NCBI RefSeq assembly: GCF_000186445.1
Contig: NZ_GL636070.1
Span: 331,991 to 367,157 of the forward strand
Length of the DNA: 35,167 bases
From: Streptococcus agalactiae ATCC 13813
Lineage (GTDB): Bacteria > Bacillota > Bacilli > Lactobacillales > Streptococcaceae
Direction: 5' to 3'
Shown: positions 12,082 through 19,518 of the stretch, piece by piece
Numbering within the stretch: position 1 is the stretch's first letter
How the letters are laid out: the number at the start of each line of letters is the position of its first letter
Position numbers and translations under genes: made by a program
Notes under the pieces: model-generated
Told to the model about the DNA's origin: nothing
The model's database searches: none
The model's input: only the letters and a program-made list of their open reading frames with translations

Positions 12082-13721
12082 TTACACATCCACTGTTTGA
12101 AGAGTATGCTCGTAAGATAGACAATGATGAAATTGTTTACAATAAAGAGCGTAAAATGCTCGTTAATGTTATCAGAGAAAAAATACTTGTCAGAGATGAC
12201 CTGTATTTTGATGACAGCTTGATAGATAAGTATGTGAGATTCGCTGAAAAGAATTTTTTCCCATTAGCTGGATATCAAAAATTTATAACTCCTTTTATTT
12301 TTTTGTTTCGAAAAGATGATGGCGAGCCACAATTTAATGAATACCTTTTAACATTGGCTCGTGGAGGTGGTAAAAATGGTTTTATGTCCACTAGAGATGC
12401 ATTTTTTACAAGTCCGTTGTACCCTATCAAAAACTATGATGTAACCATTACAGCTAACTCGGAAAGACAAGGGAAGGTATCTTTTGAAGAAGTTTATGAG
12501 ACTATCCAATCAAAAGGGCTAGAAAACCACTACTATTTGACTAAAATGGCAATTGTGGGACGGAAAAACAATTCTGTCTTTTCTTTTCGCACAAACAACC
12601 CCAAAACGATGGACTCTGCTCGTGATGGTTGTTTAGAATTCGATGAAATCCACCAATTTGAAGATGATAAAATCGTAAAAGTCCAAAAATCTGGTTTGGG
12701 TAAAATAGCACATGTAAGAACCTTCTTTAATGGCACAAATGGTTATGTACGTGAGGGTTTTTACGATAAAACGATTGAGAAAGCTATGCAGATACTACGA
12801 GGAGAGGTTGAAGATTTCAGAATGTTTCCTTTTATCTGCAAGCTTGATAACGCTAGCGAAGTTGACGATATGCGTAATTGGTCAAAGGCTAATCCAATGC
12901 TCGACGAAGACACACCATACGCAAAAAGGCTACTAACAGTTACTAAAAGTGATTATGATGATTTGGAACTTGAACCTAGTGGTAGGCAAGAGTTTATGAC
13001 AAAGCGAATGAATTTGCCGGAAGCTGATTTAGAAAAAGACGTCACTAGCCGTGAGAAACTATTAGCATGTCTCAGGGAGCCCCAGATTAGCCTCAGAGGG
13101 CGCTCTTGCGTAGCTGGGTTTGATTATGCATCTATAAGAGACTTTGCTTCTGTAGGTTTGTTATTTAAGGATAATGATGAGCTAATTTGGAAGCAACATT
13201 CATTTGTTAGACGAGAGTTTTTCAAAGCGTTTAAACTTAAAGCTCCCATCGAAGAGTGGCAAGACAAAGGATTGCTAACTCTTGTTGACGGAGACAGTAT
13301 TGATCCTCGCTTGCTTGTCGATAAGTTAATTGAATGGAGGAAGGATTATAATATTGAAATAGTTTGTGCAGATGGGTTTAGGATGGATTTGCTTAAACCA
13401 CTACTAGAGGAAGCTGGCTTTGAATATGAGTTTTTACGAAATCCAGGAGCGATTCAAAGCAAAGTTGCACCTATCATTGAAGATGGTTTTGCTAATGAGC
13501 GTTTTATTTTCTTAGATGGTGACCACATGATGTTATGGTATACGGACAATACTTACGTAAAAGAAGATGGTTCTGGAAACAAGAGATTTTTGAAGAAAGA
13601 ACCCGTAAGAAGAAAAACAGATGGTTTTCATGCGTTTATAGCAGCGCTATATAAAAAAGAGAGTATACAAGAAGGAAATGCAGGAGATTTTTTGGAATCA
13701 ATTGCAGATTGGGATTTTTAG
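12078..13721 (+). CDS. terL: Terminase large subunit (ATPase-nuclease)
   Basis: A 547-residue motor starting at GTG 12078, overlapping terS. Walker A is 'LARGGGKNG' (residues 93-101) and Walker B is 'LEFDEIHQF' (about 187-195). The RNase-H-like nuclease shows acidic residues D349 in 'AGFDYASIRDFASVG', D432 in 'VCADGF' and D515 in 'KTDGFHAF'. It matches the large-terminase family paired with HNH and P27 TerS. It pumps DNA into proheads through the portal and cuts at the end site. Length and motif order are normal. Confidence 0.95.
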   Translation: MITHPLFEEYARKIDNDEIVYNKERKMLVNVIREKILVRDDLYFDDSLIDKYVRFAEKNFFPLAGYQKFITPFIFLFRKDDGEPQFNEYLLTLARGGGKNGFMSTRDAFFTSPLYPIKNYDVTITANSERQGKVSFEEVYETIQSKGLENHYYLTKMAIVGRKNNSVFSFRTNNPKTMDSARDGCLEFDEIHQFEDDKIVKVQKSGLGKIAHVRTFFNGTNGYVREGFYDKTIEKAMQILRGEVEDFRMFPFICKLDNASEVDDMRNWSKANPMLDEDTPYAKRLLTVTKSDYDDLELEPSGRQEFMTKRMNLPEADLEKDVTSREKLLACLREPQISLRGRSCVAGFDYASIRDFASVGLLFKDNDELIWKQHSFVRREFFKAFKLKAPIEEWQDKGLLTLVDGDSIDPRLLVDKLIEWRKDYNIEIVCADGFRMDLLKPLLEEAGFEYEFLRNPGAIQSKVAPIIEDGFANERFIFLDGDHMMLWYTDNTYVKEDGSGNKRFLKKEPVRRKTDGFHAFIAALYKKESIQEGNAGDFLESIADWDF

Positions 13722-13789
13722 AAAATAAAATCTTATTAAGTTTCCCAACCGAGAGGGTTATCATGGAATCTAAAGAAAGGAGGTAATCA

Positions 13790-14938
13790 ATGAAAATACT
13801 TGATTTTTTTGGCAGTATTTTTAAAACAGGAACTATACCTGAAAATGGGTATGATTTAGATGACATCTTCAATGATTATCAAAATCTTTACTTAAAAAAT
13901 CTAGCTATTGATAAGTCCGCAGAATTTCTAGCTAGGATATTTGCTGATTCTGAAATGCGATTAGTTAATATCGAGAGTCCATCTTGGAATTATTTGCTCA
14001 ATGTACGACCAAATAACAATGAGTCAGCATCATATTTTTGGCAAAAATTTATTTATAGGTTAGTTACTCAAAATGAAGTGTTAGTTATCAAAACAGATGA
14101 CGATCAGTTACTTGTCGCTGATGACTACAGTCGCAAAGAATACGCTGTATATGAAGATACATTTGATAGTGTGACTGTTAAAGACTTTATATTCAAGCGA
14201 ACGTTTAAAATGAGCGAAGTTATCTTCTTGCAATACAACAATAACAGGCTATCAAGTTATATTGACGGTTTGTTTTTAGAGTACGAAAAATTACATCAGC
14301 GCATGGTAGAAACTGTTTTAAGAAACAACCAGATAAGAGGGATGATGCATGCAAAAGGCTCTTCTCAATTTACAGATAACCAGATGTCTTTGATGAAGAA
14401 TTATGCTGATAAGTTGTTTAAAGCCTTTTCTGAGAGGTCTGTCGCTATAGTTCCAGCTAATGATCATATCACATATGAAGAGTTGACGAACACCACAGGT
14501 ACAACAAATTTATCTGTCGATGATTTACAAAAGATAAGACGACAATTCGACGATGAAATCGCTGATATTTTAGGTATTCCACCAACTGTACTGCATGGAG
14601 ACATGGCTACTTTAGATAGTTCTCAAAAAGCTTTAGTGCTTTATTGCATGAGTCCGCTTAGCAAAAAGATACAAGATGAGTTAAATGCGAAAATCATCAG
14701 TAAAAGTGACTATCAAAAAGGTAAGAGACTAAAGATTGTAGGACTGTCACAACATGATATTTTTGACATTGCAGTTAATATTGATAAGTTAGTTTCAAGT
14801 GGCACGTTTACCCGCAATGAAGTACGTGAAAAACTCGACTTTGCACCGATAGATGGTGGGGATGCTATTATCTTAACTAAAAACTATGTTGAAGATGGGA
14901 AAGGAGGTGATAATACAGATGACACAAATACAGATTAA
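13790..14938 (+). CDS. HK97-family portal protein
   Basis: A 382-residue portal. Recognisable family segments are 'KSAEFLARIFADSEMRL', 'LLNVRPNNNESASYFWQKFI', 'VLRNNQIRGMM' and 'IADILGIPPTVLHGD'. Portals form the dodecameric ring at the head vertex for DNA entry and connector attachment. AGGAGGT precedes the ATG. Its last 20 bp overlap the protease gene. The C-terminus is rich in Asp and Thr (GKGGDNTDDTNTD), probably disordered. Confidence 0.93.
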   Translation: MKILDFFGSIFKTGTIPENGYDLDDIFNDYQNLYLKNLAIDKSAEFLARIFADSEMRLVNIESPSWNYLLNVRPNNNESASYFWQKFIYRLVTQNEVLVIKTDDDQLLVADDYSRKEYAVYEDTFDSVTVKDFIFKRTFKMSEVIFLQYNNNRLSSYIDGLFLEYEKLHQRMVETVLRNNQIRGMMHAKGSSQFTDNQMSLMKNYADKLFKAFSERSVAIVPANDHITYEELTNTTGTTNLSVDDLQKIRRQFDDEIADILGIPPTVLHGDMATLDSSQKALVLYCMSPLSKKIQDELNAKIISKSDYQKGKRLKIVGLSQHDIFDIAVNIDKLVSSGTFTRNEVREKLDFAPIDGGDAIILTKNYVEDGKGGDNTDDTNTD

Positions 14939-15650
14939 AGGACCTATTGTTTCAGATAGCGACCGTTGGTTTTACGACTGGTTAGATATGCCAGCAACTG
15001 CACCAAAAGATGTTATCTTGCCACAAGATAATAGTGATATTGAAGTACTTATTAACTCTGGTGGTGGCGACGTATATGCAGGGAGCGAAATTTATACCGC
15101 ATTGAAATCATATCAAGGAAACGTAACGGTTAAGATTGTTGGTATTGCTGCTTCGGCGGCTTCAGTAATCGCAATGGCTGGTGATGTTGTTGAGATTAGT
15201 CCTACAGCACAATTGATGATTCACAATGTATCTACTACAGTTAGTGGAGATCATAAACAAATGCTGCATGAGGCAGGAGTTTTAGAAAACTACAATATAT
15301 CTATTGCTAATGCTTATGTCAATAAGACTGACTTAGAAATGAATGAATTGCTAGATTTGATGAGCACAGAAACTTGGTTTAATGCACAGCAAGCTATTGA
15401 AAAAGGCTTTGCAGACAAGGAAATGTTTGCTGAAGAAATCAAACAAGCGCCGCAATTGGTGGCTGGGATTGAAAATATCATTCCTAGTGATGTCATTTCA
15501 AAATTAGCTAATGCGATTAACACAAAAAAACCAGAAGTTAATATTGATGAAATCGTAGATATGGTTATTTCCAAAATGGAAAACACCGAGCAAAAAGGAA
15601 CTAAAGACAGAAAAGAAGCACCAACAGGTTTTGGGGCTTTTTGTTTTTAA
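14919..15650 (+). CDS. ClpP-like head maturation protease
   Basis: A 243-residue protein with the ClpP/crotonase fold: 'IEVLINSGGGDVYAGSEIYTAL', the nucleophile region 'GIAASAASVIAMAG' (probable S79) and His in 'LMIHNV' (H102). Phage members of this family cleave the capsid precursor's scaffolding N-terminus during prohead maturation. I chose ATG 14919, which follows AGGAGGTGA, over an upstream in-frame TTG within the portal gene. The expected position just before the capsid gene supports the role. Confidence 0.92.
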   Translation: MTQIQIKGPIVSDSDRWFYDWLDMPATAPKDVILPQDNSDIEVLINSGGGDVYAGSEIYTALKSYQGNVTVKIVGIAASAASVIAMAGDVVEISPTAQLMIHNVSTTVSGDHKQMLHEAGVLENYNISIANAYVNKTDLEMNELLDLMSTETWFNAQQAIEKGFADKEMFAEEIKQAPQLVAGIENIIPSDVISKLANAINTKKPEVNIDEIVDMVISKMENTEQKGTKDRKEAPTGFGAFCF

Positions 15651-15671
15651 TTAAAAGGAGAAATTTAAAAT

Positions 15672-16832
15672 ATGACAATGAAATTATCGAATGAATTCAA
15701 CGAAATTCGACAAAAATTTGTAGATGCAGTATCTAACCAAGCGCCACAAGAGGAACAGAGCGCTCTCTACAACAACATGCTAGAAGCAATGTTTGAAGAA
15801 TCTAAAAAAGTTGCGCAAGCAGAAGTAGAATCTGCAATCGCATTGACTCCAGACGACGCAAAAATGACAGCTCGTGAACGTAAATTTTTTAATGAGATCG
15901 TAAAAACAGCGCCAGCTGGGCTAACTGAGTTAATCCCAGAAGAAACAGTTGATCGTATTTTTGAAGATTTAACAACAAAACATCCGCTTATTGGAGCTAT
16001 TGGTCTTAAAAATATGGGCCTTCGCATGAAGTTCATTGATTCTGATTCTAAAGGTAAGGCCGAGTGGGGTGACTTGTACGGGGAAATCAAAGGGCAACTT
16101 CAAGCTTCATTTAGCTCAACTAAGGCTATCCAACACAAGCTCACAGCTTACGTAGTTATTCCTAAAGACGCCGTTAAGTTCGGACCAGGCTGGTTACTTC
16201 GTTTCATTATGACACAAATTGATGAAGCGTTCGCAGTTGCATTAGAAGAAGCTTTTTTAAATGGAGATGGCAATGGTAAACCAATCGGGTTATCTCGTAC
16301 TCTAAAAGGTAAAGTTGTTGGCGAAAAAGCGACGTATGATGCAAAAAAACCGACAGGAGTTTTAACATTTAAAGACCAATCTACAACAGTAAAAGAATTG
16401 ACGATGGTACACAAATACCACTCTGTAAAAGAAGATGGAAAGACAGCTGTTGAAGTTGATGGAAACATTGTTATCGTGGTTAATCCAGCAGATGCATGGG
16501 ATGTTAAAAAACAATATACATCACTTAATGCTAACGGAACGTTCGTTACTGCTCTACCTTACAACGTTACCTTAATTGAGTCAGTACATCAAAAGGCTAA
16601 GGAAGTTACAACTTTTGTTAAGGGACGATATGATGCATATGTTGCAGGCGGAATTGAGTTACACAAGTATACAGAGACATACGCTCTTGAAGATTTAGAC
16701 TTATTTACAGCTAAACAATTTGCATATGGCCGTGCTAAGGACGAGACTTCAGCAGCAGTTTGGACGCTTAGTGTTGCAGACCCAATTGTAATTTCTGGCG
16801 AACCAGGCGTAGGAGCTATTCCAGGAGTGTAA
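15672..16832 (+). CDS. Major capsid protein, HK97 fold
   Basis: A 386-residue protein with an N-terminal helical scaffold-like delta region (about residues 1-75). It then has the HK97 body: 'IPEETVDRIFEDLTTKHPLI', 'IDEAFAVALEEAFLNGDGNGKP', 'VVNPADAWDVK', 'KGRYDAYVAGG' and 'LFTAKQFAYGRAKD'. AAAGGAG precedes the ATG. The C-terminus is odd: it ends in GEPGVGAIPGV, a collagen-like glycine-rich tail, and the same residues, with identical DNA, end the major tail protein. This tag is not part of the HK97 fold. Confidence 0.95.
   Translation: MTMKLSNEFNEIRQKFVDAVSNQAPQEEQSALYNNMLEAMFEESKKVAQAEVESAIALTPDDAKMTARERKFFNEIVKTAPAGLTELIPEETVDRIFEDLTTKHPLIGAIGLKNMGLRMKFIDSDSKGKAEWGDLYGEIKGQLQASFSSTKAIQHKLTAYVVIPKDAVKFGPGWLLRFIMTQIDEAFAVALEEAFLNGDGNGKPIGLSRTLKGKVVGEKATYDAKKPTGVLTFKDQSTTVKELTMVHKYHSVKEDGKTAVEVDGNIVIVVNPADAWDVKKQYTSLNANGTFVTALPYNVTLIESVHQKAKEVTTFVKGRYDAYVAGGIELHKYTETYALEDLDLFTAKQFAYGRAKDETSAAVWTLSVADPIVISGEPGVGAIPGV
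16795..16832 (+). repeat. 38-bp exact repeat, capsid copy (tail copy at 18942-18979)
   Basis: These 38 bp, through the stop codon, are identical to 18942-18979. They encode the final GEPGVGAIPGV, contain a CTGG-CGAA-CCAG hairpin, and end with CAGGAGTGTAA, which also serves as the ribosome site of the next gene. Confidence 0.95.
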
Positions 16833-16835
16833 TAG

Positions 16836-17129
16836 ATGGATGAACACAAGCTTTTAAAACCATTTAAAGAACGAATGAGAGTGTTTCATGATTTGGATGA
16901 TGACAATCTATCACTAATTTTGAAAAGTTCAGAGAGCGCCCTCAAAGGGTTGTTAGGGTTTGATTTGATGGATTATGAAAGCGGTAAAGAGTTAATAATG
17001 GAGCGCTCGAGATATGTCTTTAACGACTGTCTCGAGTTGTTTTATGACTCTTTTAAAAACGAAATCGCTCGTTTGGCTATTGAAGAAATGGAAAGAGAAT
17101 ATGAAAGTAAGAACGATTCAACGATTTGA
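16836..17129 (+). CDS. Head-tail connector protein (gp6-like)
   Basis: A 97-residue, mostly helical protein (MDEHKLLKPFKERMRVFHDL ... ILKSSESALKGLLGFDLM ... IARLAIEEMEREYES), matching the gp6-like/DNA packaging connector family that stacks under the portal. Order after the capsid gene supports this. Its ribosome site (CAGGAG) is supplied by the repeat that ends the capsid gene. Confidence 0.8.
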   Translation: MDEHKLLKPFKERMRVFHDLDDDNLSLILKSSESALKGLLGFDLMDYESGKELIMERSRYVFNDCLELFYDSFKNEIARLAIEEMEREYESKNDSTI

Positions 17130-17250
17130 AGATTATAAAGAAGAGGTAATTCGAGAAATTGGGGATGTCTTTGTTGTCAACAAAAACCGCTTTAAAGAGA
17201 TTGACGACAAATTACCTGGTTTTATCGAAGAAGTTTCTGACGATGTCTAG
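17101..17250 (+). CDS. Small head-region protein, unknown
   Basis: A 49-residue ORF from ATG 17101 (MKVRTIQRFEDYKEEVIREI...) overlapping the end of the connector gene, with AAAGAG as a weak ribosome site. It is probably helical. Similar tiny ORFs occur between connector and head-closure genes in streptococcal phages. No function is assigned. Confidence 0.55.
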   Translation: MKVRTIQRFEDYKEEVIREIGDVFVVNKNRFKEIDDKLPGFIEEVSDDV

Positions 17251-17590
17251 AAAAAAAACAAATAATGGTGATTTGAGAACTCCTGTCATCTTTTATTCAT
17301 CAACAACAGACGATGAATTAGATGGAAGAGATATGAAATTAAAGAAACTATTCACAACACTCGCCGAAGTCTATAATCCAAGCATAAAAGATATTGAGAA
17401 AGTAACTGAGAAAGGCGTTAAAGCACAATACACTATTAAGTTTAGAGACCCTCTGTCGGGTTATATCCCTCAGAATGATCATCTTGTAGAAATTATTGAT
17501 AGCAGGTTGCCAAATAAAAAAATAGGGATATTAGATATAAGGCCTGATTTTGTTGATAGAGACTTTATTGTTGTAGTTCTCGGAGGATAA
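17243..17590 (+). CDS. Head closure / head-tail adaptor protein
   Basis: A 115-residue protein from ATG 17243 (MSRKKTNNGDLRTPVIFYSS...), with a beta-rich body 'YTIKFRDPLSGYIPQNDHLV' and 'KKIGILDIRPDFVDRDFIVVV'. This pattern and its place after the connector fit the phage head-tail adaptor (head closure) family, which forms the stopper ring holding DNA in. It overlaps the previous gene by 8 bp. Confidence 0.75.
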   Translation: MSRKKTNNGDLRTPVIFYSSTTDDELDGRDMKLKKLFTTLAEVYNPSIKDIEKVTEKGVKAQYTIKFRDPLSGYIPQNDHLVEIIDSRLPNKKIGILDIRPDFVDRDFIVVVLGG

Positions 17591-17593
17591 AGA

Positions 17594-17986
17594 GTGGGAG
17601 CTGAATTAAAAGGCATTGATGAACTTTTAGCGAATATGGAAAAAAAGTTAGGCTCTGCGAAAGTTAACAGAGTAGTTAATAAAGCGCTAAAAGAAATCGG
17701 TGAAGAACTAGAACCTAGTTTCGAAGCTGCTATATCGGTTTACCGAAGAAGCGGAGCGACGGTTAAAAGTGCCGTTGTATCTAGGATTAAACGTGAGGAG
17801 GGAATACCAAAAGTGAAACTTGGATTCCAAGCTCCACGATGGAACATAGTCCACTTACAAGAGTTGGAATATGGATGGAAGGAGAAACGGCGTGGTGTCG
17901 GGGTAATTCGACGTTATTCGGATGTTTTAGAAACGATATATCCGAAAGGCATAAAAGACAAGTTGAAGGGAGGTTTTGATGGTTAA
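17594..17986 (+). CDS. HK97 gp10-like head-tail joining protein
   Basis: A 130-residue protein starting at GTG 17594 after GGAGG. 'LKGIDELLANMEKKLG' and 'ALKEIGEELEPSFEAAI' at the N-terminus, then 'VHLQELEYGWKEKRRG', match the HK97 gp10 family of putative morphogenesis proteins at the head-tail junction. The next gene overlaps its end by 8 bp. Confidence 0.82.
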   Translation: MGAELKGIDELLANMEKKLGSAKVNRVVNKALKEIGEELEPSFEAAISVYRRSGATVKSAVVSRIKREEGIPKVKLGFQAPRWNIVHLQELEYGWKEKRRGVGVIRRYSDVLETIYPKGIKDKLKGGFDG

Positions 17987-18359
17987 AGACATGCTAACAG
18001 AAATTGGTGAGCTTTTTAAACAAGACGAAGTTTTGAGATCAGTTAAAACAAAAACTTTTAAGCGACCAGAAAGTCTACCTTCTGACCAAACAAGCATTGT
18101 TATTGTACCTCTTGCACCACCTAGACAAACAAACTTCGGTTCAGATAAACCATTAGCTAAGAAATTTATGTATCAAATCGATGTAGAGAGTGTATCAAGG
18201 CTCGAATGTAAAGATTTGCAAAATAGGATTGAGAAAAAGCTGATGGTTATAGATTTTTTTCAAAGTGATAACGGCTTAGAACGTTATGACGAGGATACAA
18301 ACAGATATCTAGATGCTAGAACTTACAAAGGATTTAGCAGTTTATATGAAGAGTATTGA
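17979..18359 (+). CDS. Tail terminator / tail completion-like protein
   Basis: A 126-residue protein from ATG 17979 (GGGAGG five bases upstream; a TTG at 17976 is less likely). It has alpha/beta sequence: 'MLTEIGELFKQDEVLRSVK', 'QTSIVIVPLAPP', 'YQIDVESVSRLECKDLQNRI'. Position between gp10-like and major tail genes, and size, match the tail terminator class that caps the tail tube. The assignment rests mainly on synteny. Confidence 0.7.
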   Translation: MVKDMLTEIGELFKQDEVLRSVKTKTFKRPESLPSDQTSIVIVPLAPPRQTNFGSDKPLAKKFMYQIDVESVSRLECKDLQNRIEKKLMVIDFFQSDNGLERYDEDTNRYLDARTYKGFSSLYEEY

Positions 18360-18373
18360 TAAAGGAGAATTTA

Positions 18374-18979
18374 ATGCAAGTAGTAGGATTTAAACGAATG
18401 ACAATTCAAGTTTTAAGTGATCCGAAAAAAAAGATTGTCATCGAGGGTGCGGCTGGTAAAGGTGCAACTAAAACAGCTAAAATTAGTGGATTATCAGCAG
18501 CCCCTGTCAAAACATATGGTTCAGATATTGCTTATCACACCTCGCGCAGAGGTGTTGGCGATGTAAAAATGGAGACAGAAGCAATTGATATCCCATTTGA
18601 ACATTTACAAACCATACTTGGTTATAAAAAAGGTAAAAAAACAGAAGGAGTTACATTTATCGGAGAAGATACAGAAGCGCCTGAAGTGTCTGTTCTTTTA
18701 GAAGCTCCAGGGACAGAGGGGAATGTATATCTCGGTTTCTTTAAAGGGACTTTCTCGATGGAAGATTTCGAATTAAAAACCAAGGAAGAAAAACATGATG
18801 GTTTAGACTCTCAAAAATTAGTGTTCACAGCACAACCTGGTGAAGTAGGGGAAGCGAAAGGTCAATATGTCGGTTGGGCGATGGATGAAGAAGCAGAAGC
18901 TAAGGGCAAAAATGCAATGGCTTTGGTTAAGCTTTTGAATCCTGGCGAACCAGGCGTAGGAGCTATTCCAGGAGTGTAA
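18374..18979 (+). CDS. Major tail protein, phi13 family
   Basis: A 201-residue tube protein: 'VVGFKRMTIQVLSDPKKKIV', 'GATKTAKISGLSAAPVKTYGSD', 'RRGVGDVKMETEAIDIPF' and 'NVYLGFFKGTFSMEDFELKT' follow the phi13-type major tail protein. It polymerises into the tail tube around the tape measure. I chose ATG 18374, after AAAGGAG, rather than the upstream TTG at 18356. The C-terminus PGEPGVGAIPGV shares its last 11 residues, with identical DNA, with the capsid protein. Confidence 0.92.
   Translation: MQVVGFKRMTIQVLSDPKKKIVIEGAAGKGATKTAKISGLSAAPVKTYGSDIAYHTSRRGVGDVKMETEAIDIPFEHLQTILGYKKGKKTEGVTFIGEDTEAPEVSVLLEAPGTEGNVYLGFFKGTFSMEDFELKTKEEKHDGLDSQKLVFTAQPGEVGEAKGQYVGWAMDEEAEAKGKNAMALVKLLNPGEPGVGAIPGV
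18942..18979 (+). repeat. 38-bp exact repeat, tail copy (capsid copy at 16795-16832)
   Basis: Identical to 16795-16832 through the TAA. In this copy the hairpin is one base pair longer (CCTGG-CGAA-CCAGG). The following AGGAGTGTAG gives the chaperone gene an extra ribosome site. Confidence 0.95.
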
Positions 18980-18989
18980 AGGAGTGTAG

Positions 18990-19292
18990 ATGTCAGACTT
19001 AGAAATTAAAATTAAAAATGATAACGGCGAGCTCGTGGTGAAAGAATGTAAATCTCTTACTGTGAGAGACTATCGAAATTACTTGATTATGCAAGATGAA
19101 CTTGCAAAAGGAGATGATCCAGAACATGTGAAACTAGACAAACAACTAACTTTTATGGCTAGTTTGTTTGAAGGCTTAACCGTCGATATGTTATATGACA
19201 AATACAACATGTATGAATTAAACAATGCTCTGGCAAATCTATATGTTAAGTTAATCGGAGGGGAGCCAGAAGACCCAAAGGAGACAACTTAA
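18990..19292 (+). CDS. Tail assembly chaperone, short form (gpG-like)
   Basis: A 100-residue protein (MSDLEIKIKNDNGELVVKEC...) with helices 'MASLFEGLTVDMLYDKYNMY'. It lies between major tail protein and tape measure, the fixed place of the lambda gpG-like chaperone. It is made when ribosomes do not slip and ends at 19292. AGGAG precedes the ATG. With the frameshifted form it coats the tape measure before tube assembly. Confidence 0.88.
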   Translation: MSDLEIKIKNDNGELVVKECKSLTVRDYRNYLIMQDELAKGDDPEHVKLDKQLTFMASLFEGLTVDMLYDKYNMYELNNALANLYVKLIGGEPEDPKETT

Positions 19293-19483
19293 CACCCGGC
19301 GAGGCATTAGAAAAGTTTTACGAGTTTATCAGAAACGTAATCAAATCTGACTACGGAGTATCTATAAAAGATGTCATGGAGACAAACTGGATTGATATGC
19401 TGGAAGTTTTAAAGCCTGCAGAAGTCAAATCTGAGGAAGTGATGTCGTTAGAAGACTTTGTTGGGACTCTAAATGGCGGATAA
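18990..19483 (+). CDS. Tail assembly chaperone, frameshifted long form (gpGT-like)
   Basis: A -1 slip at CCCAAAG (19274-19280) joins the first 97 codons to a second frame: GDNLTPGEALEKFYEF ... YGVSIKDVMETNWIDMLEVL ... EDFVGTLNGG, ending at TAA 19481-19483, about 164 residues. The downstream frame has no start or ribosome site of its own, so it is reached only by slipping. This G/GT arrangement is established for long-tailed phages: G and GT together fold the tape measure, and T links to the major tail protein. Confidence 0.88.
19274..19280 (+). other. Programmed -1 frameshift site CCCAAAG
   Basis: In the short-form frame the codons read GAC-CCA-AAG, giving C CCA AAG, a canonical X-XXY-YYZ heptamer in the right phase. 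It sits four codons before the short-form stop. The downstream frame is open and continues to 19483. Confidence 0.88.
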
Positions 19484-19500
19484 ACTCCGCCTTTTTATTT
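19475..19500 (+). terminator. Terminator-like hairpin before the tape measure gene
   Basis: GGCGGA (19475-19480), loop TAAAC containing the long-form stop codon, TCCGCC (19486-19491), then TTTTTATTTTTG. It looks like a complete intrinsic terminator in the middle of the late operon, and may limit transcription into the tape measure gene. Confidence 0.65.
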
Positions 19501-19518
19501 TTGTTGAAAGGAGGAAAA

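Noticed and set aside
17014..17100. Longer start for the small protein ending at 17250
   Set aside because: It would lie wholly inside the connector gene in another frame. ATG 17101 with AAAGAG is the more sensible start.
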